Assembly (NCBI GenBank): GCA_024637145.1
Contig: JAGXFQ010000006.1
Span: 1 to 62,669, forward strand
Reading direction: 5' to 3'
Length of the DNA: 62,669 bases
From: Desulfobulbaceae bacterium
GTDB lineage: Bacteria > Desulfobacterota > Desulfobulbia > Desulfobulbales > SURF-16
Numbering within the stretch: position 1 is the stretch's first letter; every line of letters starts with the position of its first letter. Shown here one piece after another: positions 7,033 through 16,547 of the stretch. The position numbers were made by a program, and so were the translations under genes. Under the pieces are notes generated by a model, which saw nothing but the letters and a program-made list of their open reading frames with translations, made no database searches and was not told the DNA's origin.

Positions 7033-8235
7033 TTATTCGTAAGAATTCCAGACCAGCCCCTGTAAAGCGGTTTGTAAAACTGCGTAGGGGATTTTTTCCT
7101 GTTCAAGACGCAAGGCCTCGGTCAACTTATTATTCCGGAGATCGTTGTACAGGAGGGTTTCCGCCGCATTCAGGCGGGGCAGATCCCTGGTTACCTGGAT
7201 CTTTTCATGGCCCCATTGCGCCCGATGTTGCAAGGTGGTGTTTCGATCCATCAGAAACGAGATGGTTTGCGGGAAATAGGCACGGATCTGGTCGAGCATG
7301 GCGAAGCCGTGGGTGTCGATGTCGCTCCAGTAGTAGATTGTTTTGTCTTGGAGCCAGCTGATGTCGGCCAGCCGGTCGAGCCCATAGCCCAGCCCGAAGA
7401 TCACCAGCGATTGGGCGAGATCTGGAAAGGCCAGGCCGTTGATCAGGTTCTCGGTGATGAAAACTCGGTTGACCGGCAGCGGCATTCGGGCAAAATCAGC
7501 GACTGGTATCTGGAGGTCCGCGAGCCCCTCCAGGTAGAGGGCCGGATCCAGTAAGCGGAAGCGGATCTGCACCGGTTTGGCCCGGAAGCCGTAGCGCGGC
7601 TCAAAACCGGTGCCTCCGGTAAAGTTTTGATTGATAGCCGCATCGGGCAGGACGAGATCGAGCAGTTCGCTCAGCAGTTTTTTGTGTTTCTCGATAAATT
7701 TGGTGTCGACCCCAGCCACATCGAGCTGGCGGATGTAGATGGCGGGCCTGGGGTTGGCCTGGAGAAAATTGATGACCCCCAGGAGCTTCGGCCACACATC
7801 GGCGTGGGCCAGGGCCTGGAGCGGTTTCCTGGTGAGCCAGGGCCGCAGGGCGGGGCAGCTCTTGAGGATTTCTGCGCAGAGCTGATGGAATTGGGCGGCT
7901 TCCCCGGTTTTGCCGATGAAGGCCAAACTATCGGCGGGCCGATGGAAGATGGCGGCAACGGGGATCTTGTTGCGGCCGAGCTGGCGGTGATTGATCTCGA
8001 GCCATTCCAGTTCGTAGCCGTTACCGGTCAGGGACTTGCTCTGGCTGTCGAGCTTTTCCAGCCAGGCCCGGGCCTCGGCAAAGGAATTGCTGAGTTCGGT
8101 GCCGCTCGGGTGGCGCAGGGGCATGCGGTAGGGGAAAAGATCCTCGCCCTGGAGCTGGGCGGTAAGCAGCAGACCGCTACGCCACTTGCGGCGCAACAGG
8201 TCTTTAAGATCCTGGGCGGTGGTCCAGCGGCCCAT
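7033..8235 (-). CDS. jetD: Wadjet protein JetD (Toprim-containing nuclease subunit)
   Basis: A 400-residue protein with the N-terminal DUF3322 and C-terminal DUF2220 architecture of JetD. In Wadjet, JetD is the topoisomerase VI-like subunit that cleaves circular DNA once the SMC complex has extruded it. The Toprim-type catalytic residues are visible: VFITENLING (glutamate near residue 250) and YYWSDIDTHG (the DxD pair near 305). The ATG immediately follows the jetC stop with no gap (TAG then ATG), so the genes are translationally coupled. It is the last gene of the operon, full length and intact. Confidence 0.93.
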   Translation of the reverse strand: MGRWTTAQDLKDLLRRKWRSGLLLTAQLQGEDLFPYRMPLRHPSGTELSNSFAEARAWLEKLDSQSKSLTGNGYELEWLEINHRQLGRNKIPVAAIFHRPADSLAFIGKTGEAAQFHQLCAEILKSCPALRPWLTRKPLQALAHADVWPKLLGVINFLQANPRPAIYIRQLDVAGVDTKFIEKHKKLLSELLDLVLPDAAINQNFTGGTGFEPRYGFRAKPVQIRFRLLDPALYLEGLADLQIPVADFARMPLPVNRVFITENLINGLAFPDLAQSLVIFGLGYGLDRLADISWLQDKTIYYWSDIDTHGFAMLDQIRAYFPQTISFLMDRNTTLQHRAQWGHEKIQVTRDLPRLNAAETLLYNDLRNNKLTEALRLEQEKIPYAVLQTALQGLVWNSYE

Positions 8236-11200
8236 CTAGGCTCTGGCCTCCCTTTCGGCCCGGTACTCGTCAATAGTCAGGTTGCGGAGCAGCGATTCCC
8301 GGCCCTCCTCATTGTGGACAAAGCCGACACTTGCCACAAACGGTTCAATGATGTGGATCTTCTGGAGCGGGGTGACAATGAGCAGCTGCAGGCCGAGTTC
8401 CTTGAATAGTTCCAGGCCGTAGCGGGCCGATTCGTCGGAGCCGCGGCCGAAGGCCTCATCGATGACCACAAAGCGGAAACTGCGGGAGCGAACCGCGCCC
8501 CACTCCAGCCCGAACTGGTAGGCCAGACTGGCGGCCAGCACGGTATAAGCCAGTTTTTCCTTCTGGCCGCCGGATTTGCCGCTGGAGTCGGTGTAATGTT
8601 CATATTCACTGTGGTCCTCCAGCCAGCGCTCCGAGGCGGCGAACTCAAACCAGCGCCGCACATCGGTTACTTTTACCATCCAGCGTTTATCCAGGTCGGT
8701 CGTGCCTTCCCGGCCCCGGAAACGGTCGATGATCTCCTTGACCTGCAAAAATTTATTTTCCGCGTACTGATCATCTTCCGAACCGGTCAAGGCACCTTCG
8801 GTGCAGGCCCGCAGCTGTTGCTGGAAGGCGCGGATATCCTGGTCCGGGCTCAGCTGCGCCTCCAACAGGATGTAACGGCCCGGGTTATACTCGATATCGG
8901 TGAGGGATTTGTTGATGAGGTCGATCCGCTCCTTGATGTTCTGGCGTTCCTTGGTCAGGTGTGATTGGAAATTGGCGATTTCCCGGATGGTATTTTCATT
9001 GAGCAGTTCCTTGAAACGCTTTTCGAAGCGGGGCAGGTCATCGGCCTGCAGCTGCGCCAGCAGTTTCAGGTACTCGCCGTCGGCCTCGACATTGGCATCG
9101 AAATCCTGGGTTTCCAGCTTGAATTCGTGGCAGAATTTCTGCATCGCCCTGATGATCCGTTCCGTCACTCCTTTGAGTCGGCGTTCCTCGTTGTCGATTT
9201 TCTTTTGCAGCCAGTCGCGCATCTCCCGTTCCCGGTGGTCGCATAATTCCACAGTCAGGGGCCGATTGGCCAGGGCCTCCTCCTGGCACGGTTTGAGTCT
9301 GGCGGCCAGGGCCAGCCGCTCCGGCTCGCTCACCGTGGCGATGGTTTGCCGGCAGAGCTGCAGCTGCTTGCCGGCCTGTTCCCGCTTCTCCTCGTTTTTG
9401 GCCAGTTCGCTTTTTACGGCGTCGAGTTTTTGGCCGTTGCGCGCAATTTCTTCTTCCAGATTCTTGAGCTGTTGGCCAAGGGTCTGCAGGATATTGGAGG
9501 CGCTCTCCAGGTCGCGTAATTCCCTGGTCAGTTCCGCAATTTTCAGGGCCAGCTCCTGCCAGTCGAGGTCGCCAAAATGGCGGAATTCGCCGAGCTGGAC
9601 CAAGGTGGTTTTCTGCCCGGCCAGCTGCTCTTGCTCCTGCCGGATTACGGTAAGGCAGGCGGTGATGGTTTGCATGCTGCTCTCCAACTTGGCCGCCGCC
9701 GCGGTCAGGGCCGCGATTTTAGGCTCATTGCTCCAGCCGAGGATATAACGGCTGCGATCATCAAGCCGGTGGCGGTCATCCTTTTCATGCCGCCGGCCGC
9801 CGGTTTTGATCTGGCCGGCCAGGGTGACGGCCTGCTGCTCCCGGCGGAACTGCTCGAGGGTCTCACAGCAGGCGTAATCGAAGCGGCGGGCCAGTTCATA
9901 TTCGAGCCAGCCGTAAAATTCGGAGTCCGGTTTGATGATGATTTTTTGGCTCAGCGATTGCGGATGGGTGGAGGGGGTGGTGGCCGGGGCCTCCGGCCTG
10001 ACCCGGAAATACACAAGCCGGCCCTTGAGCCGGGTGCGGTCGACCAAGCCGGCAACTTCTTGGTACTGTTGGTCGGGGACCAGCAGGGAGAGGCCGAAGT
10101 TGTGGAGCAATCGTTCGGCGGTCCCCTCCCACACGCCCTCTTTTTCGCTCACCTTGATTAATTCACCCACAAAGGGCATCACGCTTTCGTCCAGGCCGAG
10201 GGCGGCGCAGATTTCGCTGCGGATCCCGATCTGCCGGGAATCAATATTGCTGCGTCTGTTCTTGAGCGAGTCGATTTCGGTGCTGAGTTTTTGGTGTTCC
10301 TGCTGGAGCTTAGCCAGCTCCACCGATTTTTCGGTGTGGTTATTCTGGAGGGTGGCTTCCTGTTGAGCCAGGTCGGTCCGCAGGGTCTCCAATCGGGCCA
10401 GGTTGGCGAAGAAAGCGGCGCTGGTAAGCGTTTCCGGCAGCCCTACCTGCCGGGCCAGCCCTTGGTAGCGCTCCGCCCGTTCCTGGCGTTTGGCTTTTTC
10501 CCGGGTCGTCGTCCGGATCTCGGTGGCCAGTCGCTCCAGGCGGTCGCCGCCGTTGGCACTGATATTTTGTTTGAGTTGGTCCCGGTCCTCGAGCTGGGTC
10601 CGGCGGGCCTCGTCGAGCTGGTTGATCGTTTGCTCCAGGCGATTTTCCTCACCGGCCAGTTTTTCGAGGCGTTTGTGCAGCAGCGCACCCTTGAGGGTGG
10701 CGAAATAGACCCGCAGGCCATCCCGTCCCTCGCGCCACTGGTCCGCCTGGGCGGCTGAGGTCCGATGTTTTTGGCAATCCGCAGCCAGCGGGGTCAGTAG
10801 GGTGACCTGTCTTTTGGCCTTGATCACCGCTTCATGGGCCCGGCTCAGATCGTCAAAATGGCTGACCAGGGCCTCGATCCGCGGCTGGATATCGCCACCT
10901 TCCAGCATGTGGGTGCGGACAAATTCGGTCAGGTTGCCCACCGATTTCAGGGAGACGGTCTGGTGGAACAGTTCCAGGGCCTGGTCGTTGTTGATGCCGA
11001 AGCGGCGGCGAAAGGCGGCGGCATAGGGCGGGAAGTTGTCAAAGAGTTCGACCCGGGGCATACCCTTCAGCCGTTTGCGGAGCTGGTTTAAATCCGGGCC
11101 GAAGTTGGCGAAATGTTCGGTAATGGTCAAGGCCTGGTTGGCTACCAGGTAAAAGCGGGCCGGTTGACCCTGGAGGTCTTTACTCCAGAAAACCTGGGCC

Positions 11201-11601
11201 AGGGTCACCTCCTGGCCGTAGCCGCTATTGGCGAAGACCCCGAGAATGACGGAGTAGCTGTTATGGTCCCGCAGGGCCACCGGTTTCGAGACCTGGCCGG
11301 ACGCGCTTCGTTCGGATTTGTAATAGCCGAGCACATAGGAACGCAAACTCCTTTCCCGGCTGTCGGCCCCGGCCGCCTTGTTGTAGGAAATCCGTTGGGC
11401 CGGGACCAGCAGGGTGGTGAGCGCGTCGACCAGGGTCGATTTGCCGGAACCGATATCCCCGGTGAGCAGGCAATTCCGGCCATGGGGGGCAATGGCCCAG
11501 ACCCTTTTATGGAAGGTGCCCCAATTATAGACCTCCAGCCGTTTGAGGCGGAACCCGGCCAGCTCATCGCTGGCGGCAAAATCAAGCAGCTGGTTCCGCA
11601 T
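8236..11601 (-). CDS. jetC: Wadjet protein JetC (SMC/MukB-like ATPase)
   Basis: A 1121-residue SMC-like ATPase. Walker A GDIGSGKST lies at residues 48-56, followed by long alpha-helical coiled-coil arms with a hinge region in the middle. The C-terminal head has the ABC signature SGGQKEKLAYTVL and Walker B FVVIDEAFGRG. JetC is the motor that extrudes DNA loops in Wadjet. The start ATG at 11601 is set by a GGAGG motif 6 bases upstream. It lies 20 bp inside jetB, so translation is coupled. In-frame starts further upstream (to 11697) would read through jetB coding sequence and lack that site. Confidence 0.94.
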   Translation of the reverse strand: MRNQLLDFAASDELAGFRLKRLEVYNWGTFHKRVWAIAPHGRNCLLTGDIGSGKSTLVDALTTLLVPAQRISYNKAAGADSRERSLRSYVLGYYKSERSASGQVSKPVALRDHNSYSVILGVFANSGYGQEVTLAQVFWSKDLQGQPARFYLVANQALTITEHFANFGPDLNQLRKRLKGMPRVELFDNFPPYAAAFRRRFGINNDQALELFHQTVSLKSVGNLTEFVRTHMLEGGDIQPRIEALVSHFDDLSRAHEAVIKAKRQVTLLTPLAADCQKHRTSAAQADQWREGRDGLRVYFATLKGALLHKRLEKLAGEENRLEQTINQLDEARRTQLEDRDQLKQNISANGGDRLERLATEIRTTTREKAKRQERAERYQGLARQVGLPETLTSAAFFANLARLETLRTDLAQQEATLQNNHTEKSVELAKLQQEHQKLSTEIDSLKNRRSNIDSRQIGIRSEICAALGLDESVMPFVGELIKVSEKEGVWEGTAERLLHNFGLSLLVPDQQYQEVAGLVDRTRLKGRLVYFRVRPEAPATTPSTHPQSLSQKIIIKPDSEFYGWLEYELARRFDYACCETLEQFRREQQAVTLAGQIKTGGRRHEKDDRHRLDDRSRYILGWSNEPKIAALTAAAAKLESSMQTITACLTVIRQEQEQLAGQKTTLVQLGEFRHFGDLDWQELALKIAELTRELRDLESASNILQTLGQQLKNLEEEIARNGQKLDAVKSELAKNEEKREQAGKQLQLCRQTIATVSEPERLALAARLKPCQEEALANRPLTVELCDHREREMRDWLQKKIDNEERRLKGVTERIIRAMQKFCHEFKLETQDFDANVEADGEYLKLLAQLQADDLPRFEKRFKELLNENTIREIANFQSHLTKERQNIKERIDLINKSLTDIEYNPGRYILLEAQLSPDQDIRAFQQQLRACTEGALTGSEDDQYAENKFLQVKEIIDRFRGREGTTDLDKRWMVKVTDVRRWFEFAASERWLEDHSEYEHYTDSSGKSGGQKEKLAYTVLAASLAYQFGLEWGAVRSRSFRFVVIDEAFGRGSDESARYGLELFKELGLQLLIVTPLQKIHIIEPFVASVGFVHNEEGRESLLRNLTIDEYRAEREARA

Positions 11602-12211
11602 GATCGCCTCCATCGCCAGGGGTGGCCTCGGCCTGGAGCCGGTCGCGGTACTCTTGGAGGCGGCGGTCAAACTCATGCAACCACTGGCCGTCGACAAAGG
11701 CCTTCAGGATCCGGCGGACCTCAAAGATGTTCGGTTGGCCACTTAAGCGGCGGATAAAACCCAGCTCGACGATTTTATTGATATGGGCGTCAATCCGGTC
11801 AATCAGCTTGGCCTCGTTGCTGCCTCCGGGCAAAAAAGTCCTGGCCATCTCGACAATATCGTCCCGGCTGAGAATCAATCTGGTGTCGCCGCCGCCGGCA
11901 TCGCTTTCCGCCAGTTTGCGGCGGAGCAGGGCGATAATGAGGCTCACCGGGTAGGAGAGCTGGCGGCGGCCCACTAATCTGGGGAGCGGGGCAGCGCCCT
12001 CCTCGGGCTCCGGGGTGTGGAGCCAGGCATAGCCTTCGGTCTCATCGAGCAGGAGGGTCAAGCCCATCACCGCGACATAGTCCCGGACGCTGGTCTGCAG
12101 TTGCAGCAGATCCTGCCAGAGTTTGGGGTCGTTATCCTGGTAGAGCACCCCCTTCAGCAGGGAGATGACGACCCTGGCCAGGGCGTCCGGTTGGGTTGGG
12201 TTTTCATTCAT
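11582..12211 (-). CDS. jetB: Wadjet protein JetB (DUF4194, kleisin-associated subunit)
   Basis: A 209-residue protein matching DUF4194/JetB in size, position and layout. It has an N-terminal helical segment and winged-helix-like regions (ARVVISLLKGVLY, a block around SYPVSLIIALLRRKLAES, and DRIDAHINKIVELGFIRRL). JetB corresponds to MukE and bridges the JetC heads with JetA. It overlaps the start of jetC by 20 bp and follows jetA after a 111-bp gap. Confidence 0.9.
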   Translation of the reverse strand: MNENPTQPDALARVVISLLKGVLYQDNDPKLWQDLLQLQTSVRDYVAVMGLTLLLDETEGYAWLHTPEPEEGAAPLPRLVGRRQLSYPVSLIIALLRRKLAESDAGGGDTRLILSRDDIVEMARTFLPGGSNEAKLIDRIDAHINKIVELGFIRRLSGQPNIFEVRRILKAFVDGQWLHEFDRRLQEYRDRLQAEATPGDGGDHAEPAA

Positions 12212-12322
12212 CCGTTTTACCTGTTGGCACTACTATAATCTGCTGAGTGGAATAATGAGAAACACCATGGTCTAAACTTTCGGCAGTAGTCCGCGTGCCG
12301 AGGAGGTGTTGCCGGGCATTTA

Positions 12323-13771
12323 TTAGCGGTTAAAGATAATGCGGGGCAGGGTCGCGCACCGTTGTCGGTCCTTATCGTCGTGCCAGCAGATCTTCTCGCT
12401 GATGTTTTCAGCAAAGATCGCCTTGCGATGGTCAGCACCGGCGATGGCAAAGTAGGTGATAACCTCGGCTAACCCCTGGGTCAGCGGACATTCCTGGAGG
12501 ACCTCGGCCAGGGTCACCTGGTTTCTGCCCTGCAGGGCTCGGCGAATATTAGCCTTTAGTTTGGCTTTATCAATAATAATCTGCTCAAAAAGCGGGTCGG
12601 CCGTGATGCCGCGATCGTCTCCGTCGCGCACTTCGGCGGTGATCACCGGTTTGACCGGCGGGGAGTAGAGCGGCCGTTCCATGGGGAGGTTGATCGTCGG
12701 CGCGGTCTGCTCCAGGGTCATGAATGCGGGCCCGGGCGGCATCGCCTGGCGGACGGCCAGGGCGTTAATCTCAATGGTTTGCAGCACCTGCATAATCCGC
12801 TTGTTTTCCAGGTAGGCCTGATTGTCGAGATAACGCCGCAGCTGTTGGGAGAGTTTGGCCACTGTCCGCTGGGTATGCTCTCCCGCTTCCAGCCAGTCAT
12901 AGTGGATCCGTTTGAGGCGGGTGTCGGCGTGCAGGGTGGCGATGCTTTCCATGGCGAAGACCTTTTCCAGGAGCCCGGTCAGCTCTTCCTGGCGGTCCTG
13001 CGACATCAGGAAATCCCAGAAGGCGCGGAAGCTTTTGCCCTGGTCGGAGTCGGCAATGGCGTCCCGTTCGCCGAAGATCTGTGCCAAGAGCTCACCCTTG
13101 CGGCCTGCCCAGGTGGCGATCTGTTCCCGCAGATTTTGGTCGAGTTGCCGGAAATTATGTTCAACCTCCCTGAAGTCGCCCAGCAGTTCCCGGGCCAGGC
13201 CGCTTAATTGCTGAAAGCGGTCCCGGAGGGCGGTGGCGTCGAGAATTGCAAAATCACCGGCCCGGATCCGGGCAATCTGCTGGTCGATGGCCTGTTTTTG
13301 TCTTTCCAGTTCGCTGATCCGGGTCTCGGCATCATCTTCGGCGCCGTCGACCATTTGGCGCAGGAGTTCAAAGACGGTCAGCAGCCGCGATTCGGTGCCG
13401 ACAAAAGACCTTTGCAGCAGGCTCTCCAGCCAGGACACCGCTTTTTCGGCCGCCGGGGTCAGATCGAAATGTGGTTCATCGGAACCGGGTGGATAAAACT
13501 TGCGGAGCCAGCCCCGGTCATTGTCGGCCCAGTCGTTCAGATATTCGATTGAGCTGCGGGGGAAGACCTCACCGTCGGCGCTTTCCCGCAGCTGGAAAAG
13601 TTCATCGTCAAGTTTCGCCACCAGTTCATCCTGGGCCATTATCCGGATATTTGGTTCAATAAAGACCCGGTGCAGAAAGCCGGCGATCAAGGGCGCGTTC
13701 CCGGCCAGCAACAGCCGCCAGGCCGGGTGGTTGCTGCGTAAATTGGTGAGGGTGGTGAAATCGAGGCTCAC
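12323..13771 (-). CDS. jetA: Wadjet protein JetA (DUF3375, kleisin)
   Basis: A 482-residue DUF3375 protein, the kleisin (MukF-like) subunit of Wadjet. The N-terminal winged-helix region begins SLDFTTLTNLRSNHPAWRLL, where NHPAWRLL is a family hallmark. A helical middle follows (residues ~150-320, Gln/Arg/Leu rich), then a C-terminal domain ending in IAGADHRKAIFAE. The start is GTG at 13771 with an AGGA motif about 10 bases upstream. It is the first gene of the jetABCD operon. A candidate promoter lies at 13795-13824. Confidence 0.92.
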   Translation of the reverse strand: MSLDFTTLTNLRSNHPAWRLLLAGNAPLIAGFLHRVFIEPNIRIMAQDELVAKLDDELFQLRESADGEVFPRSSIEYLNDWADNDRGWLRKFYPPGSDEPHFDLTPAAEKAVSWLESLLQRSFVGTESRLLTVFELLRQMVDGAEDDAETRISELERQKQAIDQQIARIRAGDFAILDATALRDRFQQLSGLARELLGDFREVEHNFRQLDQNLREQIATWAGRKGELLAQIFGERDAIADSDQGKSFRAFWDFLMSQDRQEELTGLLEKVFAMESIATLHADTRLKRIHYDWLEAGEHTQRTVAKLSQQLRRYLDNQAYLENKRIMQVLQTIEINALAVRQAMPPGPAFMTLEQTAPTINLPMERPLYSPPVKPVITAEVRDGDDRGITADPLFEQIIIDKAKLKANIRRALQGRNQVTLAEVLQECPLTQGLAEVITYFAIAGADHRKAIFAENISEKICWHDDKDRQRCATLPRIIFNR

Positions 13772-13794
13772 GACGGGGGTTCCTAGGGAGTAAA

Positions 13795-13824
13795 TTTATC
13801 GATGGTCCTTTGAGTTTTGTTCAA
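13795..13824 (-). promoter_or_regulatory. Candidate sigma-70 promoter for jetABCD
   Basis: On the minus strand TTGAAC (13824-13819) and GATAAA (13800-13795) are separated by 18 bp, ending about 24 bp before the jetA GTG. The -35 box is good and the -10 box only fair, so this is a tentative call. Confidence 0.3.
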
Positions 13825-13949
13825 TTTTTCTTATTAATTCAGAAAGCTAAATGACGTTGCCGGGATAATCGCCTTGGATTTGAGGTCAGGCTTGACTTCG
13901 TGACATTCTCTATAGATCTTCTTTGATCCCCCGTAATTTACGAGCCATA

Positions 13950-14081
13950 TCAAAAAAAAATACCAGAGGGAACAAGAATGTCAAGATGCCAAGTCTGACC
14001 CGGTTTCACCTTGGAAGACGGCCGATAACGGACCATCTGCGGTGTCGGCACTCGGTGATATACCATCAGTATAATCAACAT
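13950..14081 (-). CDS. Possible 43-residue small protein upstream of jetA
   Basis: The minus-strand ATG at 14081 has an excellent ribosome-binding site (AAGGAGG, 6 bases upstream) and opens 43 codons (MLIILMVYHRVPTP... ending in SGIFF). No family is recognised. It is transcribed in the direction of jetA and ends 178 bp before it. The rest of the 678-bp stretch 13772-14449 shows no convincing gene, only a small AGTTG/CAACT hairpin at 14334-14350. It may be a leader peptide or chance. Confidence 0.25.
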   Translation of the reverse strand: MLIILMVYHRVPTPQMVRYRPSSKVKPGQTWHLDILVPSGIFF

Positions 14082-14449
14082 TGATCGCCTCCTTGCATTC
14101 GACCCGTTCTGGAACGCTCGCAGGCAGGATTGCCGTGGCATACGCAACAAAGCAGGTTTTCTGGCAAAGTAATGGAGCCGGGAAGCAGTCGCCTGCAACA
14201 CCATTATTCATCACAGGACATGGCCTCATATCTTAGCTGTTTCCAGAAAAATAGTGGTAAAAATTGTTAATGGTCACGGATCAATTATGCCTGACATGGC
14301 CTTGCGGCTATCCAGGACCTTTGACACCTCCCCGAGTTGTGGCTCAACTTCCAGAAAAACTCTGACCTAGGGCATGCAGCCCACGCTCCAACGGCATGGA
14401 AATCAGAGGGGCGTATTGCGGGCCTGTAGCTCGGAAAGCCCCGGCCCCC

Positions 14450-16309
14450 TCACAGCGGCCAGGCCAGCAGCAGCAGCGGCAGGGCGATGGCGACCACCAG
14501 CATCTCCAACGGCACACCCAGCCGCCAGTAATCGCCGAAGCGGAAACCGCCCGGCCCCAGGATCAAGGTGTTGTTCTGATGGCCGATGGGGGTGAGGAAG
14601 GCGCAGGAGGCGCCGATGGCCACCGCCATCAGGAAGGAGTCGGCATTCACCTCCAGCGCCGCAGCGGTGCCGATGGCGATGGGACACATCACCGCTGCCG
14701 TGGCGGCATTGTTCATCAGGTCGGAGAGGAACATGGTGACAACCAGAATCAAGGCCAGGGCGGCCACGGCATGCCCCTGGGCCACGCTCTCCAGCATGAA
14801 GCGGGCGATGAGGTCGGCGGTGCCGGTGGAGGCCATCGCCTCGGCCACCGGGATTAGGGCGGCCAGCAGCACGATGACCGGCCAGTCGATCGCCTCGTAA
14901 ACCGCGCGCGGCGGCACCGTGCGCAGCACCATGGAAGCGAGGACGCCGGCGGCGAAGGCTATCGCCGCCGGCAGCAGACCGAAGGCCGCGGCGCCCACAG
15001 CCAGGGCCATGATGGTAGTCGCCTCCCAGGCCTTGCGTTTGTCGGGAATGCGCAGCTCGCGCTCGGCCAGCGGCACGCAACTATTGTCGGCGGCGAACTC
15101 CAAGATCGCCTCCGGCGGTCCCTGCATCAGCAGCAGGTCCCCCGACTGGATCGCCACCGAACGCAGCCGCTTCATCGAGCGCTGCCCCTCGCGCGACAGC
15201 GCCAGCAGGTTGAGGCCGTAGCGGGTGCGCAACAGGATGTCGCTGGCAGAGCGACCGCTCAGCGAAGAGCCCGGCAGCACGGCAAGCTCCATCAGCACGA
15301 TATCGCCTGAGCCTGCCGCCTTATCTTCGTCCTTCGCCTCCTCTCCGTCTCTCTTGCCGGCCTGCTCTTCCGGAAGCGCCTTGCCCTCCTCCTGCTTCTC
15401 CTCTTCGTCTGCCTCGGTTGACGCCACCGCTTCTTCGAGCTGCAGGCCCAGGGTGGAGAGGACACCGGAGAGCCCTTCGGCCTCCGCCTCGATCATCAGG
15501 ATATCGCCGGCCCGCACCCTGCGCCCGAGATTGGGGGCCGTCAGACGCACCCCCTGTTGCGCCAGGCCGAGGATCTGCACATCCTCCTCCAGCGCCCCCT
15601 CTATTTCGCGCAGCGTCATGCCGACCGTCTTGCTCTTATCCGAGACGCGCGCCTCGGTGATGTAGGCGCCCGACTCGAAGCCTTCAAGGTCGGCAGGCTG
15701 GCGCTTCGGCACCAGGCGCCAGCCGAGCAGGACGACGAAGAGGATGCCGCCCCCGGCAACTGCCAGACCGACCCGGCTGAAATCGAACATGGCGAAACTG
15801 CCGGTGCCTGACTGGGCACGGAAGCCGGAGACGATGAGGTTGGGCGGCGTGCCGATAAGGGTGGTCATGCCGCCGAGGATGGTGCCGTAGGCCAGCGGCA
15901 TCAGCACCTGTCCCGGTGTCAGCTCCAGACGGCGTGACAGCTGGATGGCCACCGGCATCAGCAGAGCCATTGCCCCGACGTTGTTCATGAAGCCTGATAA
16001 CAGCGCCCCCAGCGCCACCAGAGCGGCGATACTCAGGGTAACGCCTGCCTTGGCGGGTAATACATAGCGGATCAGCGCATCCACGGCCCCCGAGCTCTGC
16101 AGGCCGCGACTCAAAATCAAAACACAGGCCACGGTGATCACCGCCGGGTGGCTGAAGCCGGCAAAGGCCTCGGCCGGTTTCACCAGACCGGCCAGCACCG
16201 TGGCCAGCAGGGCGCCGGCGGCAACCATGTCGTGACGCCAGCGGCCCCAGAGGAACATGGCGATGGTGGCAAGCAGAATAAGGAGAATGAGGAGCTGGTC
16301 GGTGGTCAT
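14450..16309 (-). CDS. SLC13/DASS-type permease with paired TrkA-C domains
   Basis: A 619-residue inner-membrane transporter. The N-terminal half of the permease carries the family repeat GFMNNVGAMALLMPVAIQL and GTILGGMTTLIGTPPNLIVSGF (TPPN substrate/Na+ loop). The second half carries DLMNNAATAAVMCP and FLTPIGHQNNTLI. Between them, residues ~205-410, are two TrkA_C (RCK_C) regulatory domains joined by an unusual ~35-residue Glu/Lys-rich linker at about 300-335. Such proteins import sulfate, dicarboxylates or other anions with Na+; the substrate is not predictable here. It stands alone on the minus strand. Confidence 0.85.
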   Translation of the reverse strand: MTTDQLLILLILLATIAMFLWGRWRHDMVAAGALLATVLAGLVKPAEAFAGFSHPAVITVACVLILSRGLQSSGAVDALIRYVLPAKAGVTLSIAALVALGALLSGFMNNVGAMALLMPVAIQLSRRLELTPGQVLMPLAYGTILGGMTTLIGTPPNLIVSGFRAQSGTGSFAMFDFSRVGLAVAGGGILFVVLLGWRLVPKRQPADLEGFESGAYITEARVSDKSKTVGMTLREIEGALEEDVQILGLAQQGVRLTAPNLGRRVRAGDILMIEAEAEGLSGVLSTLGLQLEEAVASTEADEEEKQEEGKALPEEQAGKRDGEEAKDEDKAAGSGDIVLMELAVLPGSSLSGRSASDILLRTRYGLNLLALSREGQRSMKRLRSVAIQSGDLLLMQGPPEAILEFAADNSCVPLAERELRIPDKRKAWEATTIMALAVGAAAFGLLPAAIAFAAGVLASMVLRTVPPRAVYEAIDWPVIVLLAALIPVAEAMASTGTADLIARFMLESVAQGHAVAALALILVVTMFLSDLMNNAATAAVMCPIAIGTAAALEVNADSFLMAVAIGASCAFLTPIGHQNNTLILGPGGFRFGDYWRLGVPLEMLVVAIALPLLLLAWPL

Positions 16310-16547
16310 GGTATGGTCCTCGTGCCCGGGCAGGGAAGCTGTTTGTCTCCCTGCCCCTGGCCGCTGACGGCCAGCAGGGGGCCAGGTGGGTGATACAGCA
16401 ACAGAGATGTACGCTTCTTTTTACTGGGCTGTGAAAGCGGCCGTCAATGGGAATCACCCCGGCCGCCTCCCTGCCACCCAGGCCGCCGGAACTCCTTGTT
16501 TGAACTGCGAGAGCTTCACTCTTCACTGCCACCAACTGCGCCGGATA

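Noticed and set aside
13981..14229. 82-codon minus-strand frame rich in Cys/Ala upstream of jetA
   Set aside because: It has no ribosome-binding site and overlaps a better-supported small frame. No family is recognised.
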